This document shows, piece by piece, positions 12,118 to 20,684 of a DNA stretch of 27,548 nt (position 1 is the stretch's first letter; each line of letters opens with the position of its first letter). Source of the DNA: DATMRF01 sp035566435. GTDB taxonomy: Bacteria > Verrucomicrobiota > Verrucomicrobiia > Limisphaerales > UBA8199. Made by a program: the position numbers and the translations under genes. Location of the stretch: assembly GCA_035566435.1 (NCBI GenBank), contig DATMRF010000113.1, forward strand, positions 1-27,548, in the 5' to 3' direction. Below the pieces are notes generated by a model. The model was not told the origin of the DNA, ran no database searches, and saw nothing but the letters and a program-made list of their open reading frames with translations.

Positions 12118-13002
12118 ATGTTCCTCAAACAAATCCTCCCCTTCAGTATGTGTTGTCTGGCCGCCACCCTCGTGTCGAGCGTTTCGCTTCGCGCCGAAAA
12201 TAAAATCCCCGACGAATTCAAGACCGGCGGCTTTTTCATCGGTTGCCAGGCCTACACCTTCAATCATTTCACAGTCTTTGAAGCGATCGAAAAGACCGCC
12301 GAGGCGGGCGGCAAAGTGATCGAATTCTACCCGGGACAAAAACTGAGCAAAGAAGAGCCCAATGTCGGCTGGGATCACCACGCTTCGCCTGAAACCATCC
12401 AGAAGGTCAAAGACAAACTCGCCCAATACAAAATCAAAGCGGTAAACTACGGCGTCGTACAGGTCCCCAAAGATGAGGCGCAAGCGCGGACGCTGTTCGA
12501 GTTCGCCAAAACGATGGGACTTCGCGCCATCACCACCGAGTCGGTGGACGCCCTGGACACCATCGAGAAGATGGTCAAGGAGTACGACGTCATGGTCGGT
12601 TTCCATGATCATCCGAAGCAGCCGAACAACCCGAATTACCGCATGTGGGACCCGGAATACATCCTCTCACTGGTGAAAGACCGCGACCCGCGCATCGGCT
12701 CTTGTGCAGATACGGGCCATTGGGTTCGTTCGAACCTCAAACCTGTGGACTGCCTGCGCATCCTCAAAGGCCGTATCATCAGCAGTCATCTAAAAGACCT
12801 AAATGAAATGGGCCCCCGTGCGCATGACGTGCCTTATGGCAATGGTGTGTCCGATATTCCCGGTATTCTGCAAGAACTCAAAGCTCAAGAATTCGCAGGC
12901 AATCTCTCCATCGAATACGAATACCACTGGGAAAATTCGACACCGGAAGTCGCACAGTGCATCGGTTTTGTGCGCGGCTATGGGACGGCGCAAAAGTGGT
13001 GA
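12118..13002 (+). CDS. secreted sugar phosphate isomerase/epimerase-like TIM-barrel protein
   Basis: 294 aa from ATG 12118, giving a signal peptide (MFLKQILPFSMCCLAATLVSSVSLRA, likely cut after SLRA). Upstream in-frame codons are not conserved in character. The mature part follows the xylose-isomerase-like AP_endonuc_2 barrel: GCQAYTFNHFTVFEAIEKTA, a Glu on the next strand (KVIEFYPG), VNYGVVQVP, VGFHDHPKQP, GSCADTGHWVRSNLKP and the C-terminal Glu strand (LSIEYEYHWENS). The H and E residues at strand ends are the usual metal ligands. Secreted paralogues are frequent in Verrucomicrobiota and Planctomycetota. The substrate is unknown; keto-glycoside or sugar metabolism outside the cytoplasm is likely. 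Confidence 0.88.
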   Translation: MFLKQILPFSMCCLAATLVSSVSLRAENKIPDEFKTGGFFIGCQAYTFNHFTVFEAIEKTAEAGGKVIEFYPGQKLSKEEPNVGWDHHASPETIQKVKDKLAQYKIKAVNYGVVQVPKDEAQARTLFEFAKTMGLRAITTESVDALDTIEKMVKEYDVMVGFHDHPKQPNNPNYRMWDPEYILSLVKDRDPRIGSCADTGHWVRSNLKPVDCLRILKGRIISSHLKDLNEMGPRAHDVPYGNGVSDIPGILQELKAQEFAGNLSIEYEYHWENSTPEVAQCIGFVRGYGTAQKW

Positions 13003-13038
13003 CGCGCCGCGTCGTCCGATCCTCCTTCAGCGCAGAAG

Positions 13039-14328
13039 TCAACGTGCCTGCGCTTCATCGACTGGGGTCGGTTTCGCCGCCTCCACGATTGCCGCAATAT
13101 CAGATGGAACCTTGCCACTCGGTGGGCGACTGAATTTCTCGCCGAATGTGGTGAACCCCGGAACGAATCCTCCATGGGAGAGAAAGAACTGTCCATCCTC
13201 AACACCCATGAATCGATCGAGCCGGTCAGAGCGGCCAGTGCCGTCATGGCTAAATGTGGCCACGGTCAACTCGCCCCACTGGCCGTCGGAGGTCCGAATC
13301 CACTGATTGCCATACAGCGCCTTGCGGCGGAGTTGGCCGTTCGCTCCTCCAAAATTCTCACTGAAACTGTGAAGGCCGCGCAGGTAACCGCCCTCTTTGG
13401 GCGCCTTCCAACTCGAGATTAGCATCCACTCCTGCAGATCGGGCCGAAAATAGTAGCCGGAAAAAATCGTGTGGGTCGCGTCTGCCGGTTTGGCAGTCAC
13501 CAGAAAGCGCTGTTTCTCGCCCGTTTTCCAAGGAAAGATCAAGTGGCTGTGGCCGCCGGTGCCTTCGTTGCCAAAATCACCGGCATAGACCCCCTCCCCC
13601 TTCGCCAGCAACGTTACGCGATTTCCGGCTTCGACTTTGCTACGGTCCACTGCCTCGCCACCGCTGTCCCAAACGCTGAAAATAATACGTCGCTCGCTGG
13701 GGCTATTGACCTGCATGCCGAAGTAACCGCGATGCCACCCGCAGGCCATGTAGAAAGTCCAAATCGGGTCTTCGACCGCAGTCACCTCACAATAAAAGGC
13801 ATCGATGTTCGTCCGACCCGGTGCCAGATAAGCCAAATGCACCGAGGCGGCATTGCGACGTGGCTTCAGGTTGAAATGCGCGTCTTGCGCCGCCGGGCCA
13901 TCGAGAATGAGGGCGTCGATGTCCCCGGCCGATTGGCCTTTAGGATTGAGCGACTCGAGCATGAAGCGCTGATAGCCCGTCGCCGCGATTTCGACGGCGC
14001 CGAACGGGACTAAGATCAGATTCGTCCCGGCCCCCTTCGCCACTGCCTCACGCGCGGTTCCGCCAATTGTTAACCGAAATCCGGACGCCACGCCTTCGGG
14101 CAGCCGCAAGCCCACCGAGCACTCGAGTTTTCCGGGGTGCTTGATTTCGCCAAACCATAGCACCTTGACCGCGGGGTCATTCCAACCGGTAATGCCGCGG
14201 CGGGGCGACACCTGCGCGCCATCGGGGTTCGGGTCGAGATAAGCGATAAATGAGGGGACGCGCAGCTCGGCTTTCGCGCCAGCCACGCAGCCGAGCGCAA
14301 CCGGGAAGAGGAAGCTCCAGAATTTCAC
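13039..14328 (-). CDS. secreted DUF5077/DUF3472 domain protein
   Basis: 429 aa from GTG 14328, five bases after the stop of the upstream gene and directly before a signal peptide (KFWSFLFPVALGCVAGAKA). The longer ATG start would lie inside that gene. The N-terminal half (about 50-170) has the layout of DUF5077, a carbohydrate-binding-like beta-sandwich. The C-terminal half matches DUF3472: MACGWHRGYFGMQVNSPSER, GGHSHLIFPWKTGEKQRFLV, YYFRPDLQEWMLISSWKAP and TVATFSHDGTG. These proteins are predicted to act on or bind polysaccharide in the periplasm or outside; no enzymatic activity is established that I know of. It is probably cotranscribed with the prepilin-like gene. Confidence 0.88.
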   Translation of the reverse strand: MKFWSFLFPVALGCVAGAKAELRVPSFIAYLDPNPDGAQVSPRRGITGWNDPAVKVLWFGEIKHPGKLECSVGLRLPEGVASGFRLTIGGTAREAVAKGAGTNLILVPFGAVEIAATGYQRFMLESLNPKGQSAGDIDALILDGPAAQDAHFNLKPRRNAASVHLAYLAPGRTNIDAFYCEVTAVEDPIWTFYMACGWHRGYFGMQVNSPSERRIIFSVWDSGGEAVDRSKVEAGNRVTLLAKGEGVYAGDFGNEGTGGHSHLIFPWKTGEKQRFLVTAKPADATHTIFSGYYFRPDLQEWMLISSWKAPKEGGYLRGLHSFSENFGGANGQLRRKALYGNQWIRTSDGQWGELTVATFSHDGTGRSDRLDRFMGVEDGQFFLSHGGFVPGFTTFGEKFSRPPSGKVPSDIAAIVEAAKPTPVDEAQAR

Positions 14329-14333
14329 TCCAT

Positions 14334-15086
14334 TCAACGGCCGTTGGCAGTGCCGGGAGTGCACCAAAGCTCGTTCTTGCTGATATCTCTGGACAATACG
14401 AACCACCGATTGGACTGAACGAAGGTCACACCGCCACTCACTACCATGACAATGCCGCCGACTTTCCCGTGACGCGTGCCAAGGCCTCCGTCAACCGTTG
14501 GGTCCGGGAAGCTGGCGCCGTCGTTGTAGCCTACGCCGTTTCCCGGGTCGTTTGGCTCCCACATGACATACGAGTCTTGCCGGAAATCGCTCTGGTTATA
14601 ACTCTTCGGACCCAGGGCGCCGTATCCGCAAATCGAGCCGTTTTGGACGTAGGTGGACAATTTGTTTGCGCGCTGCTTCCAGGTAGGAGAATTGGTTTTA
14701 TCCAAGGGGCAACGAAAAACGGCCGTGTTCTTGATGTATTGCCAAAGTTGGCCGCCTTGATAAGCCAACTGAGGATTCATGTTGTACGGAGCGATGATCA
14801 GGTCAGGCACCGCGCCGTTCACCGGGTCGTAGAGCCAACCGGCTACCCACGGCGGATTCCAGTTTGGGTATGGCATCTTGTCCTTGTTATCCGCGACGTA
14901 CATGTGGGTGGCGATGCCAATCTGATGGTTGTTGTTAACGCATTGAGTGCGCTGGGCCTTCTCCTTCGCGCCGGCCAGCGCCGGCAAAAGCATCGCGGCC
15001 AGGATAGCGATGATAGCAATGACCACCAACAGTTCGATCAGGGTGAAACCGGATTGGTTCCTGTCATGCTTCATCGTCATAGGCAT
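14334..15086 (-). CDS. prepilin-type N-terminal cleavage/methylation domain protein (pseudopilin-like)
   Basis: 250 aa from ATG 15086; in-frame ATGs two and four codons on are equally possible. The class III signal is SG-FTLIELLVVIAIIAILA, cut after G13, with the conserved Glu at position 5 of the mature chain. A globular domain typical of the large Verrucomicrobiota/Planctomycetota pseudopilin families follows: AKEKAQRTQCVNNNHQIGIA, FRCPLDKTN, YVMWEPNDP. The usual H-x9-DG motif near the C-terminus is degenerate (RHGKVGGIVMVVSGGVTF, with SG for DG). It is likely exported by a type II secretion/type IV pilus-like machine. It heads a pair with the DUF3472 gene and diverges from the LamG gene. 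Confidence 0.9.
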   Translation of the reverse strand: MPMTMKHDRNQSGFTLIELLVVIAIIAILAAMLLPALAGAKEKAQRTQCVNNNHQIGIATHMYVADNKDKMPYPNWNPPWVAGWLYDPVNGAVPDLIIAPYNMNPQLAYQGGQLWQYIKNTAVFRCPLDKTNSPTWKQRANKLSTYVQNGSICGYGALGPKSYNQSDFRQDSYVMWEPNDPGNGVGYNDGASFPDPTVDGGLGTRHGKVGGIVMVVSGGVTFVQSNRWFVLSRDISKNELWCTPGTANGR

Positions 15087-15397
15087 TTTTTCTTATACCA
15101 ACCATCACCGGAGGCATGAATACCACATTTGGGTGATGGAAGGAAACCTCCTCACGCGGTGGCCACTGGCCGGGATCCGACAGGAGGCTCTCTTGCCAGG
15201 GCCATGACGTTCGCCGGATCGGAGTGGCATTTCCGGGTTGGCCGGCTCCTCCCCAATTTGTGGTATGGCGCCGGCTTCCCCAAAGTGCATAGTAAGCAGC
15301 GTTAATGCCCCGGCGAAGGTGCGTGCATGTGATCGGGCGCAGGAGGCATTGGCCAGGCGATAGACGACGACCAAAAATCGAATAACCCCAACCATTG
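15087..15397. other. 311-bp divergent intergenic region
   Basis: It lies between the prepilin-like gene (-) and the LamG gene (+), so it must hold promoters for both. Overlapping minus-strand ORFs here look like noise. I could not pick a convincing -35/-10 pair or operator. Confidence 0.4.
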
Positions 15398-18217
15398 ATG
15401 AAAAGGAAATTGTTCAACCAGGCGCCATTGAAGCAGACCATACTGGCGGTTCCCGCCGCCGCCCTGATGTTAGGCGCGGCACAAGCCGGCACAACCATCG
15501 GACTTAACTTTCAGGCCTGGTATTACGATTCAGGCACCACGCCGCAGAAGATCGGTTTCGGCCAGGGCTATCAAACGACGGGTTTCCCAGTGACCGCCAA
15601 GGCTTTTGGCGTAATCCCTGCAAACTGGGTCAACACCGACCCCCTGGATTGTTCCGCTGCTGTGGCCACGAACGTGACCTTGGGATCAGTCACTGCGAAC
15701 TTGAGCGCAGTGAATCCCTGGTCAGGCGACATCGGGAACCTGGTGAACCCGGCCGATGAATGGACCAACGCTGGGCCATTACAGGTTTCGACATCATCGG
15801 TCTTGCCTGGCAACGATGAGGTGACTTGGGGCTTTGAGGACAACACCGGTTGGACGAACCACTTGTCGGGGTTGAGCACCGCTTTCCCGAACGGCTACGT
15901 CATTGAGTTGATCGGTGCCGTTAAATGCACCGCCAACTCGCGCGTGGTTGTCACGGCAGGAGCAACTACTACCACAAACGCCTTCGACACCATTTATACC
16001 GCCGGCAATTCCAATTACCCTGGCCCCGTGGGATTGCTCGCGATTCCGGGAGCCAGCGATACCATCACGTTTGGCGCGGTCACCAGAAACATCAGCTCCG
16101 CACAGAGCTGCGCGCTGGCAGGCTTCATCCTCACGGACCAGCCCGTGGTGACCAGGATCCCGGCGAAGGTCAGTGTAAACCAAAGCTCTTCCCTCGACCT
16201 GACGGCAAGGGTAATCGGTGTTGGACCGGTTTCCTACCAATGGCAGCACGCCGGAACTAATTTCCCGGGCGCAACCACAGTTCCTTTCTCGAAGACAGCC
16301 AACCCGGAGGACGGTGGCAGTTGGGTGCTTGTCGCCACCAATCTCTACGGCACGGCTACCAGCGATGCCGTCACGGTCACGGTTAATCAAATCCCATTGA
16401 TCAGCACCGATCTCTCACCGACCACCAGTACAGTTTACCGAGGCACCCGAATTGTGCTATCCGTGGTCGCAGGCGGTGCCGCTCCCTTGACCTACCTGTG
16501 GTATAAGAATGGTTCGCTCATCACGGGCGCCACGAGTGCTTCGTTGACCGTGAGCAACCTGACGTTGGGCCTCGCCGGCTACAGCGTGACGGTCAGCAAT
16601 CAATTCTCTCCGCCCGTCGTCAACAGCTCGACCAATTACATGAACGTGGTGGCGGCACCCGATGCCTACACGGTAGCGGTCGTTGCCGATAGTCCCAATT
16701 CCCACTGGCCGTTGGGAGAAACCACGGGCGTTACCGCCAATGACTATTCTGGCTACGCCCATAACGGGGCGATCAGCAACAGCATGACCCTCGGCGCAAT
16801 TGGGCCGCGCCCTCCCACCTACGCGGGATTCCAGTCCGGCAAAACGGCGTATCAGTTTGACGGTGCCAGCGCCTACATCGATCTGGGCACCGGCCCCTCC
16901 CTGGCGGGCACCACTGACTTCACTCTCGAGGCCTGGGTCAATACGACCAGCACGACCGATGGCCGAATCATCCAACAACGCGACCCGAATGGTTTCAACG
17001 GAGAGTATGCCTTTGCGGTGAATGCCGATGGCACCGTCTATTTCATGGTTTACGGCGGTGGTTACCAATTTAGCTTCAGCACAACCAAGAAGGTTAACGA
17101 CGGCCTGTGGCATCACGTTGCGGCGGTGCGCACCGCCACTAATGGCGTAATCTACATTGACGGCACGGTGGCTACCACCGCTAGTTCCAGCTACCTGGCG
17201 CCGTTGGATGCAACCATCAAGACCTACATTGGTGCTGACGTCCGGGCATCGAGCACCTACTTTAACGGGCTGATTTGCGACGCGGCCATCTACGCGAGAG
17301 CGCTATCGCCGTCACAGATCGGCCTTCACGCCTACACCGGCTCGCTGGGCAACGCCCCGGTCCTGATCAAAATCGTTCCCGGCGGGTATATCGCAGACAC
17401 CAAGCCTTCCGGCACCCCGCATCCGGGATTGAACAATGGCGCTGCCTGGACCGCATCGCTCACCGATACTGCTGCCATCCCGGTAACCCGCAACGGCGTC
17501 GAAGAGTTCAACGGCGGCAGCCAAATCGTTGCCCCCGCGACCCCCGACCTCAACACTGCCAATGGCACTATCACGTTCTGGCTGAGAGCCAACGCGCCCA
17601 TTCCTGGGCCGGGCACGGAAGGGGCAATGCTGTTTGATCGCCGCACGACCAATGGCACGGTCATCGTCCTCCATGATGACGGGTCCATCTTCTGGCAAGG
17701 CCAGGGGGGTAGCCAGAATTCCGTTTCGGGCGGGTACGTGCCCGACAACAACTGGCATCACATTGCCGTCACCTACGGCCAGACCAGCAGTGATACCATC
17801 TCTATTTACGTTGACGGGGTCTTGAGCGCCAGCACGCCCGTCACTAACGGTTGGACCTGGCCGATAAGCCAGGAATTGGAGATCGGCGCCTCCCACGATG
17901 CTTACTGGAAGACACTTAACGGCCAGATGGACGACTTCCGCGTCTATAACCGCGTGCTAACGGCGACCGAAGTCGGGCAGGTCTTCGCGAATGACGCGCT
18001 GGTCGATCAGACCGCGTTGGTGTTGCGCTACAACTTCGACACCGCCGGTGCTGGTAAAAGCCTGTCTTGGCCCACCGGGCCGCTGCTAAGCTCGCCGACC
18101 CTTGGCCCGTCCGCGGTCTGGACGCCGGTGCCCAACGCGGCATCACCCTATCCCTTCCTGCCGCCGGCACCCAGCGTTACGCCGAACGCAGAACTGTTCT
18201 ATCGAATTGCTTTCTGA
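15398..18217 (+). CDS. large exported Ig-like/LamG-domain protein
   Basis: 939 aa from ATG 15398 (an adjacent TTG is the alternative). The signal peptide is MKRKLFNQAPLKQTILAVPA up to GAAQA (cut near residue 30). Layout: a beta-rich N-terminal domain (31-250); two Ig-like repeats (about 255-330 with SYQWQHAGTNFPGA, 334-415 with TYLWYKNGSLITGATSASLT); LamG/concanavalin-like domain 1 (about 429-648: HWPLGETTG, FDGASAYIDLG, FTLEAWVNT, LWHHVAAVRTA, IYIDG); LamG domain 2 (about 660-865: TFWLRANAP, NWHHIAVTYG, IYVDGVL, DDFRVYNRVL). The protein ends NAELFYRIAF, a form I associate with C-termini of Verrucomicrobiota surface proteins; sorting by it is inference. LamG pairs usually bind glycans. Transcription ends at the hairpin at 18243. 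Confidence 0.92.
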   Translation: MKRKLFNQAPLKQTILAVPAAALMLGAAQAGTTIGLNFQAWYYDSGTTPQKIGFGQGYQTTGFPVTAKAFGVIPANWVNTDPLDCSAAVATNVTLGSVTANLSAVNPWSGDIGNLVNPADEWTNAGPLQVSTSSVLPGNDEVTWGFEDNTGWTNHLSGLSTAFPNGYVIELIGAVKCTANSRVVVTAGATTTTNAFDTIYTAGNSNYPGPVGLLAIPGASDTITFGAVTRNISSAQSCALAGFILTDQPVVTRIPAKVSVNQSSSLDLTARVIGVGPVSYQWQHAGTNFPGATTVPFSKTANPEDGGSWVLVATNLYGTATSDAVTVTVNQIPLISTDLSPTTSTVYRGTRIVLSVVAGGAAPLTYLWYKNGSLITGATSASLTVSNLTLGLAGYSVTVSNQFSPPVVNSSTNYMNVVAAPDAYTVAVVADSPNSHWPLGETTGVTANDYSGYAHNGAISNSMTLGAIGPRPPTYAGFQSGKTAYQFDGASAYIDLGTGPSLAGTTDFTLEAWVNTTSTTDGRIIQQRDPNGFNGEYAFAVNADGTVYFMVYGGGYQFSFSTTKKVNDGLWHHVAAVRTATNGVIYIDGTVATTASSSYLAPLDATIKTYIGADVRASSTYFNGLICDAAIYARALSPSQIGLHAYTGSLGNAPVLIKIVPGGYIADTKPSGTPHPGLNNGAAWTASLTDTAAIPVTRNGVEEFNGGSQIVAPATPDLNTANGTITFWLRANAPIPGPGTEGAMLFDRRTTNGTVIVLHDDGSIFWQGQGGSQNSVSGGYVPDNNWHHIAVTYGQTSSDTISIYVDGVLSASTPVTNGWTWPISQELEIGASHDAYWKTLNGQMDDFRVYNRVLTATEVGQVFANDALVDQTALVLRYNFDTAGAGKSLSWPTGPLLSSPTLGPSAVWTPVPNAASPYPFLPPAPSVTPNAELFYRIAF

Positions 18218-18242
18218 TCACCTGAGGTTCCCCCAACCGAGC

Positions 18243-18277
18243 AGCCGCCGGGAAGCAATTCCCGGCGGCTCTGCTTT
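18243..18277 (+). terminator. rho-independent-like terminator after the LamG gene
   Basis: A perfect 12-bp stem AGCCGCCGGGAA (18243-18254) and TTCCCGGCGGCT (18259-18270) with GCAA loop is followed by CTGCTTT. The stem is very strong; the T-run is short. Confidence 0.75.
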
Positions 18278-18344
18278 CACCGGCTCGCGAAGCGGTAACG
18301 GCTGCTTGCAAATCAGATGGCGCTTGAAAGACTCTGAGCTCGAA

Positions 18345-19907
18345 ATGGATAAGCCTCTGGCGAAACTACGGCCTTCTCCGCGAGATGTCGCTCTCTGGCA
18401 AAAGGCCCAGCACCAACTTCTCGGCGGGCAGTATCGCCCCGCCCTGGTGGCCTACCGCGACTTGGTGCGCAAGTTTCCCGCCCTGCCGGAACTCTGGTTC
18501 GAATTGGGCAACGCCGCTTGCGGAGAACTGGATTTCACGCTCGCCAACACCGCCTACCGCCGGGCGCTGGAGCTGGCACCAAATAATGCACCCTTGCTGG
18601 GGACGATTGGCCAGCAATTCCAGGGGCTCAGGCAATTGGATGACGCCCGGCTCTGTTACGAACGAGCTGTGGCCGCTGACCCAGAGTCCGTGGACGCCCG
18701 GATCAACCTGGCAGTTTGGTTTGAGAAAGAGCGCCGGCTGGATGACGCATGGGCATCTGTCGAGGCGTGCCTGACAAGACACCCGCGCGACGACCAGGCA
18801 CGCTACTTCCGCGCCCTATTGTTGCACCGCAAAAAACGGAACAGCGAAGCGGAAATGGCGCTGCGGGATCTAATTCGCGACGCACCCAGGTACCCCTACG
18901 TCAAATATGCGGCGCCACATTTGCTGGGAGTTGTGCTGGACGAGCTGGGCCAATACGACGAGGCGATACGTTGGCTCTACGAGGCCAAAGCACAGGTGCG
19001 AACCATCACGGATACCAAGTTGCTCGAGCGGGCCTACGACGAAGAGGACCGGCGGCGGCGAAAGCAATTGGCCGCCCTGACCGGTGAGATGCTCCGTCGC
19101 TGGCGGGCGGAGTCACCTGCCTCGACGGAAAAATACGAACTCGCCTTCCTCGGTGGACACCCGCGCAGCGGAACGACGTTGCTTGAGCAGATTCTGGACT
19201 CGCACCCGCAGGTGCTGGCGTTTGATGAGCCAACGGCTTTCAGTCAGGAAATCACCAACCACCTCCCTCCGACCTCTCCCCCGCACGCGGGAGATCTGGA
19301 CTCGCTAGACCGTTTACCGCCCAGCCGCCGTGCTGAAATGCGCCAACGTTATGTGAAAAGCCTTCTACGCGAGGCTCCAGGCGAGCCAACCGCGCGAGTG
19401 CTGTTAGACAAGAATCCCTCGCCCACGATGTCTCTCCCCGTCTGGCTCCGGGTGTTCCCGGAATTGAAAGTGATCATTGCCCTTCGCGATCCCCGCGACG
19501 TTGTGATCAGTTGCTTCTTCCTCAACATCATGCTGAACGCGACGAATGTGAATTTCCTCAGCCTCGAACGCACCACCCGGCATTACGCAGATTTGATGGA
19601 CGTTTGGCTGCGCTTGCGGGATCTGGGCGGGTTCGAGTGGCTCGAATCACGTTATGAAGACGTCGTCGCCAACCTCGAACCCGAGGGCAAGCGCGTCACC
19701 GAATTCCTGGGCCTGCTCTGGCATGCCGAGCAGGCGCGCTATTACCAGAATAGCCGGCGCAAGTTCCTTTACGCTCCGACCTACCACGATGTGACCCAAC
19801 CGGTATATCAGCGAGCTGTTGGTCGTTGGGAACGCTATGCGCAAGCCCTGGAGCCCCTGCAAGCACGGCTGGCTCCCTATTGCAACGCTTTCGGGTATAC
19901 CTCGTGA
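18345..19907 (+). CDS. TPR-repeat sulfotransferase-family protein
   Basis: 520 aa from ATG 18345; upstream codons of the same frame overlap the LamG gene and terminator. Residues about 10-235 form tetratricopeptide-like repeats (e.g. PELWFELGNAACGELDFTLA, then NTAYRRALELAPNN; ARLCYERAVAADPESVDAR; KKRNSEAEMALRDLIRDAP). Residues about 265-510 are a Sulfotransferase_3-type domain: the 5'-phosphosulfate loop GGHPRSGTTLLEQ (from 270), a His/Asp-bearing strand SHPQVLAFDEPTAF, the 3'-phosphate motif ALRDPRDVVISCFF, and the C-terminal YHDVTQPVYQRAVGRWERY segment. Family members transfer sulfate from PAPS to protein or glycan acceptors. The acceptor is unknown; sulfated surface polymers would fit the setting. 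Confidence 0.92.
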   Translation: MDKPLAKLRPSPRDVALWQKAQHQLLGGQYRPALVAYRDLVRKFPALPELWFELGNAACGELDFTLANTAYRRALELAPNNAPLLGTIGQQFQGLRQLDDARLCYERAVAADPESVDARINLAVWFEKERRLDDAWASVEACLTRHPRDDQARYFRALLLHRKKRNSEAEMALRDLIRDAPRYPYVKYAAPHLLGVVLDELGQYDEAIRWLYEAKAQVRTITDTKLLERAYDEEDRRRRKQLAALTGEMLRRWRAESPASTEKYELAFLGGHPRSGTTLLEQILDSHPQVLAFDEPTAFSQEITNHLPPTSPPHAGDLDSLDRLPPSRRAEMRQRYVKSLLREAPGEPTARVLLDKNPSPTMSLPVWLRVFPELKVIIALRDPRDVVISCFFLNIMLNATNVNFLSLERTTRHYADLMDVWLRLRDLGGFEWLESRYEDVVANLEPEGKRVTEFLGLLWHAEQARYYQNSRRKFLYAPTYHDVTQPVYQRAVGRWERYAQALEPLQARLAPYCNAFGYTS

Positions 19908-19963
19908 TCGGCCAAGCCTCTGTTGGCGTCGCTCCGCGCAGTCAGTTAGCGATCCATACTCCA

Positions 19964-20629
19964 CTATCGCCCGAGATACTTCAGTGTGGCTTCGGTGCGG
20001 CTGTGAACGTGCAGCTTCTCGTAGATGGTTCGAACATGGGTGCGTACCGTCTCGAAACTAATGCCCATTAATCCCGCGATCTCCTTGTAAGCATGCCCTT
20101 TGGCCAAATGCGCGAGAACCTGCTCCTCACGGTCCGTCAGGGTTGCCATTTCGGGGGCGCGGCGAGTCGCTTCGGGCGCTTGCTTGAGCTCTTGAAAATA
20201 CCGGACGACGCGGCGCGCGATCTGACGGGACATCGGCGCGCCCCCGGCGCTGATTTCGCGAATGGCCTCTAACAGCTTCTCCCTGGGGGTCCGTTTGAGC
20301 AGGTAACCGGTAGCGCCGGCCATAAGCGACTTGAAGATCTGCTCGCTGTCATCATAGACGGTAAGCATCAGCACCGGCAGGCCGGGCGCTGCGTTCTTAA
20401 GCCGGCTGACACACTCGGTGCCCAACATGCCGGGCAGGTTAATATCCATAAGCACCACATCCGGCCGTTTGGCGGGGATTCCCTTAAGGGCAGCCAGACC
20501 GTCGGCGTAGGCCGCCTGGCACTGGAAACCGGGGGAGCTATTGAGCATGGTAGCGAGGTTGGCCCGCACGCCCGGGTCATCTTCGACCAACGCAACCTGG
20601 ATGGCCTTGTTCACTCTCGATGTATTCAT
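19964..20629 (-). CDS. NarL/FixJ-type response regulator
   Basis: 221 aa from ATG 20629; an upstream extension in the frame overlaps the kinase gene. The receiver domain has the acidic pocket E16-D17-D18, phospho-acceptor D62 (VVLMDINLPG), LMLTVYDD and the K of GYLLKRTP. The LuxR-type HTH follows (LTDREEQVLAHLAKGHAYKE, IAGLMGISFETVRTHVRTIY, EKLHVHSRTEATLKYL). It lies 55 bp downstream of the sensor kinase on the same strand and is surely its partner. Target genes are not evident; neighbouring surface/glycan genes are candidates. Confidence 0.95.
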   Translation of the reverse strand: MNTSRVNKAIQVALVEDDPGVRANLATMLNSSPGFQCQAAYADGLAALKGIPAKRPDVVLMDINLPGMLGTECVSRLKNAAPGLPVLMLTVYDDSEQIFKSLMAGATGYLLKRTPREKLLEAIREISAGGAPMSRQIARRVVRYFQELKQAPEATRRAPEMATLTDREEQVLAHLAKGHAYKEIAGLMGISFETVRTHVRTIYEKLHVHSRTEATLKYLGR

Positions 20630-20684
20630 AAACGATTCGCGTTGCAGCCCGCCATACCACATTAAGGTGAGATAAACCGGGCGG

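Noticed and set aside
13001..13013. GACGC-GCC-GCGTC hairpin between convergent genes as a terminator
   Set aside because: The stem is only 5 bp with no T-run, so too weak to list as a terminator.
13471..15119. Plus-strand ORFs across the DUF3472 and prepilin genes
   Set aside because: They lie opposite well-recognised minus-strand genes and have no domain pattern of their own.
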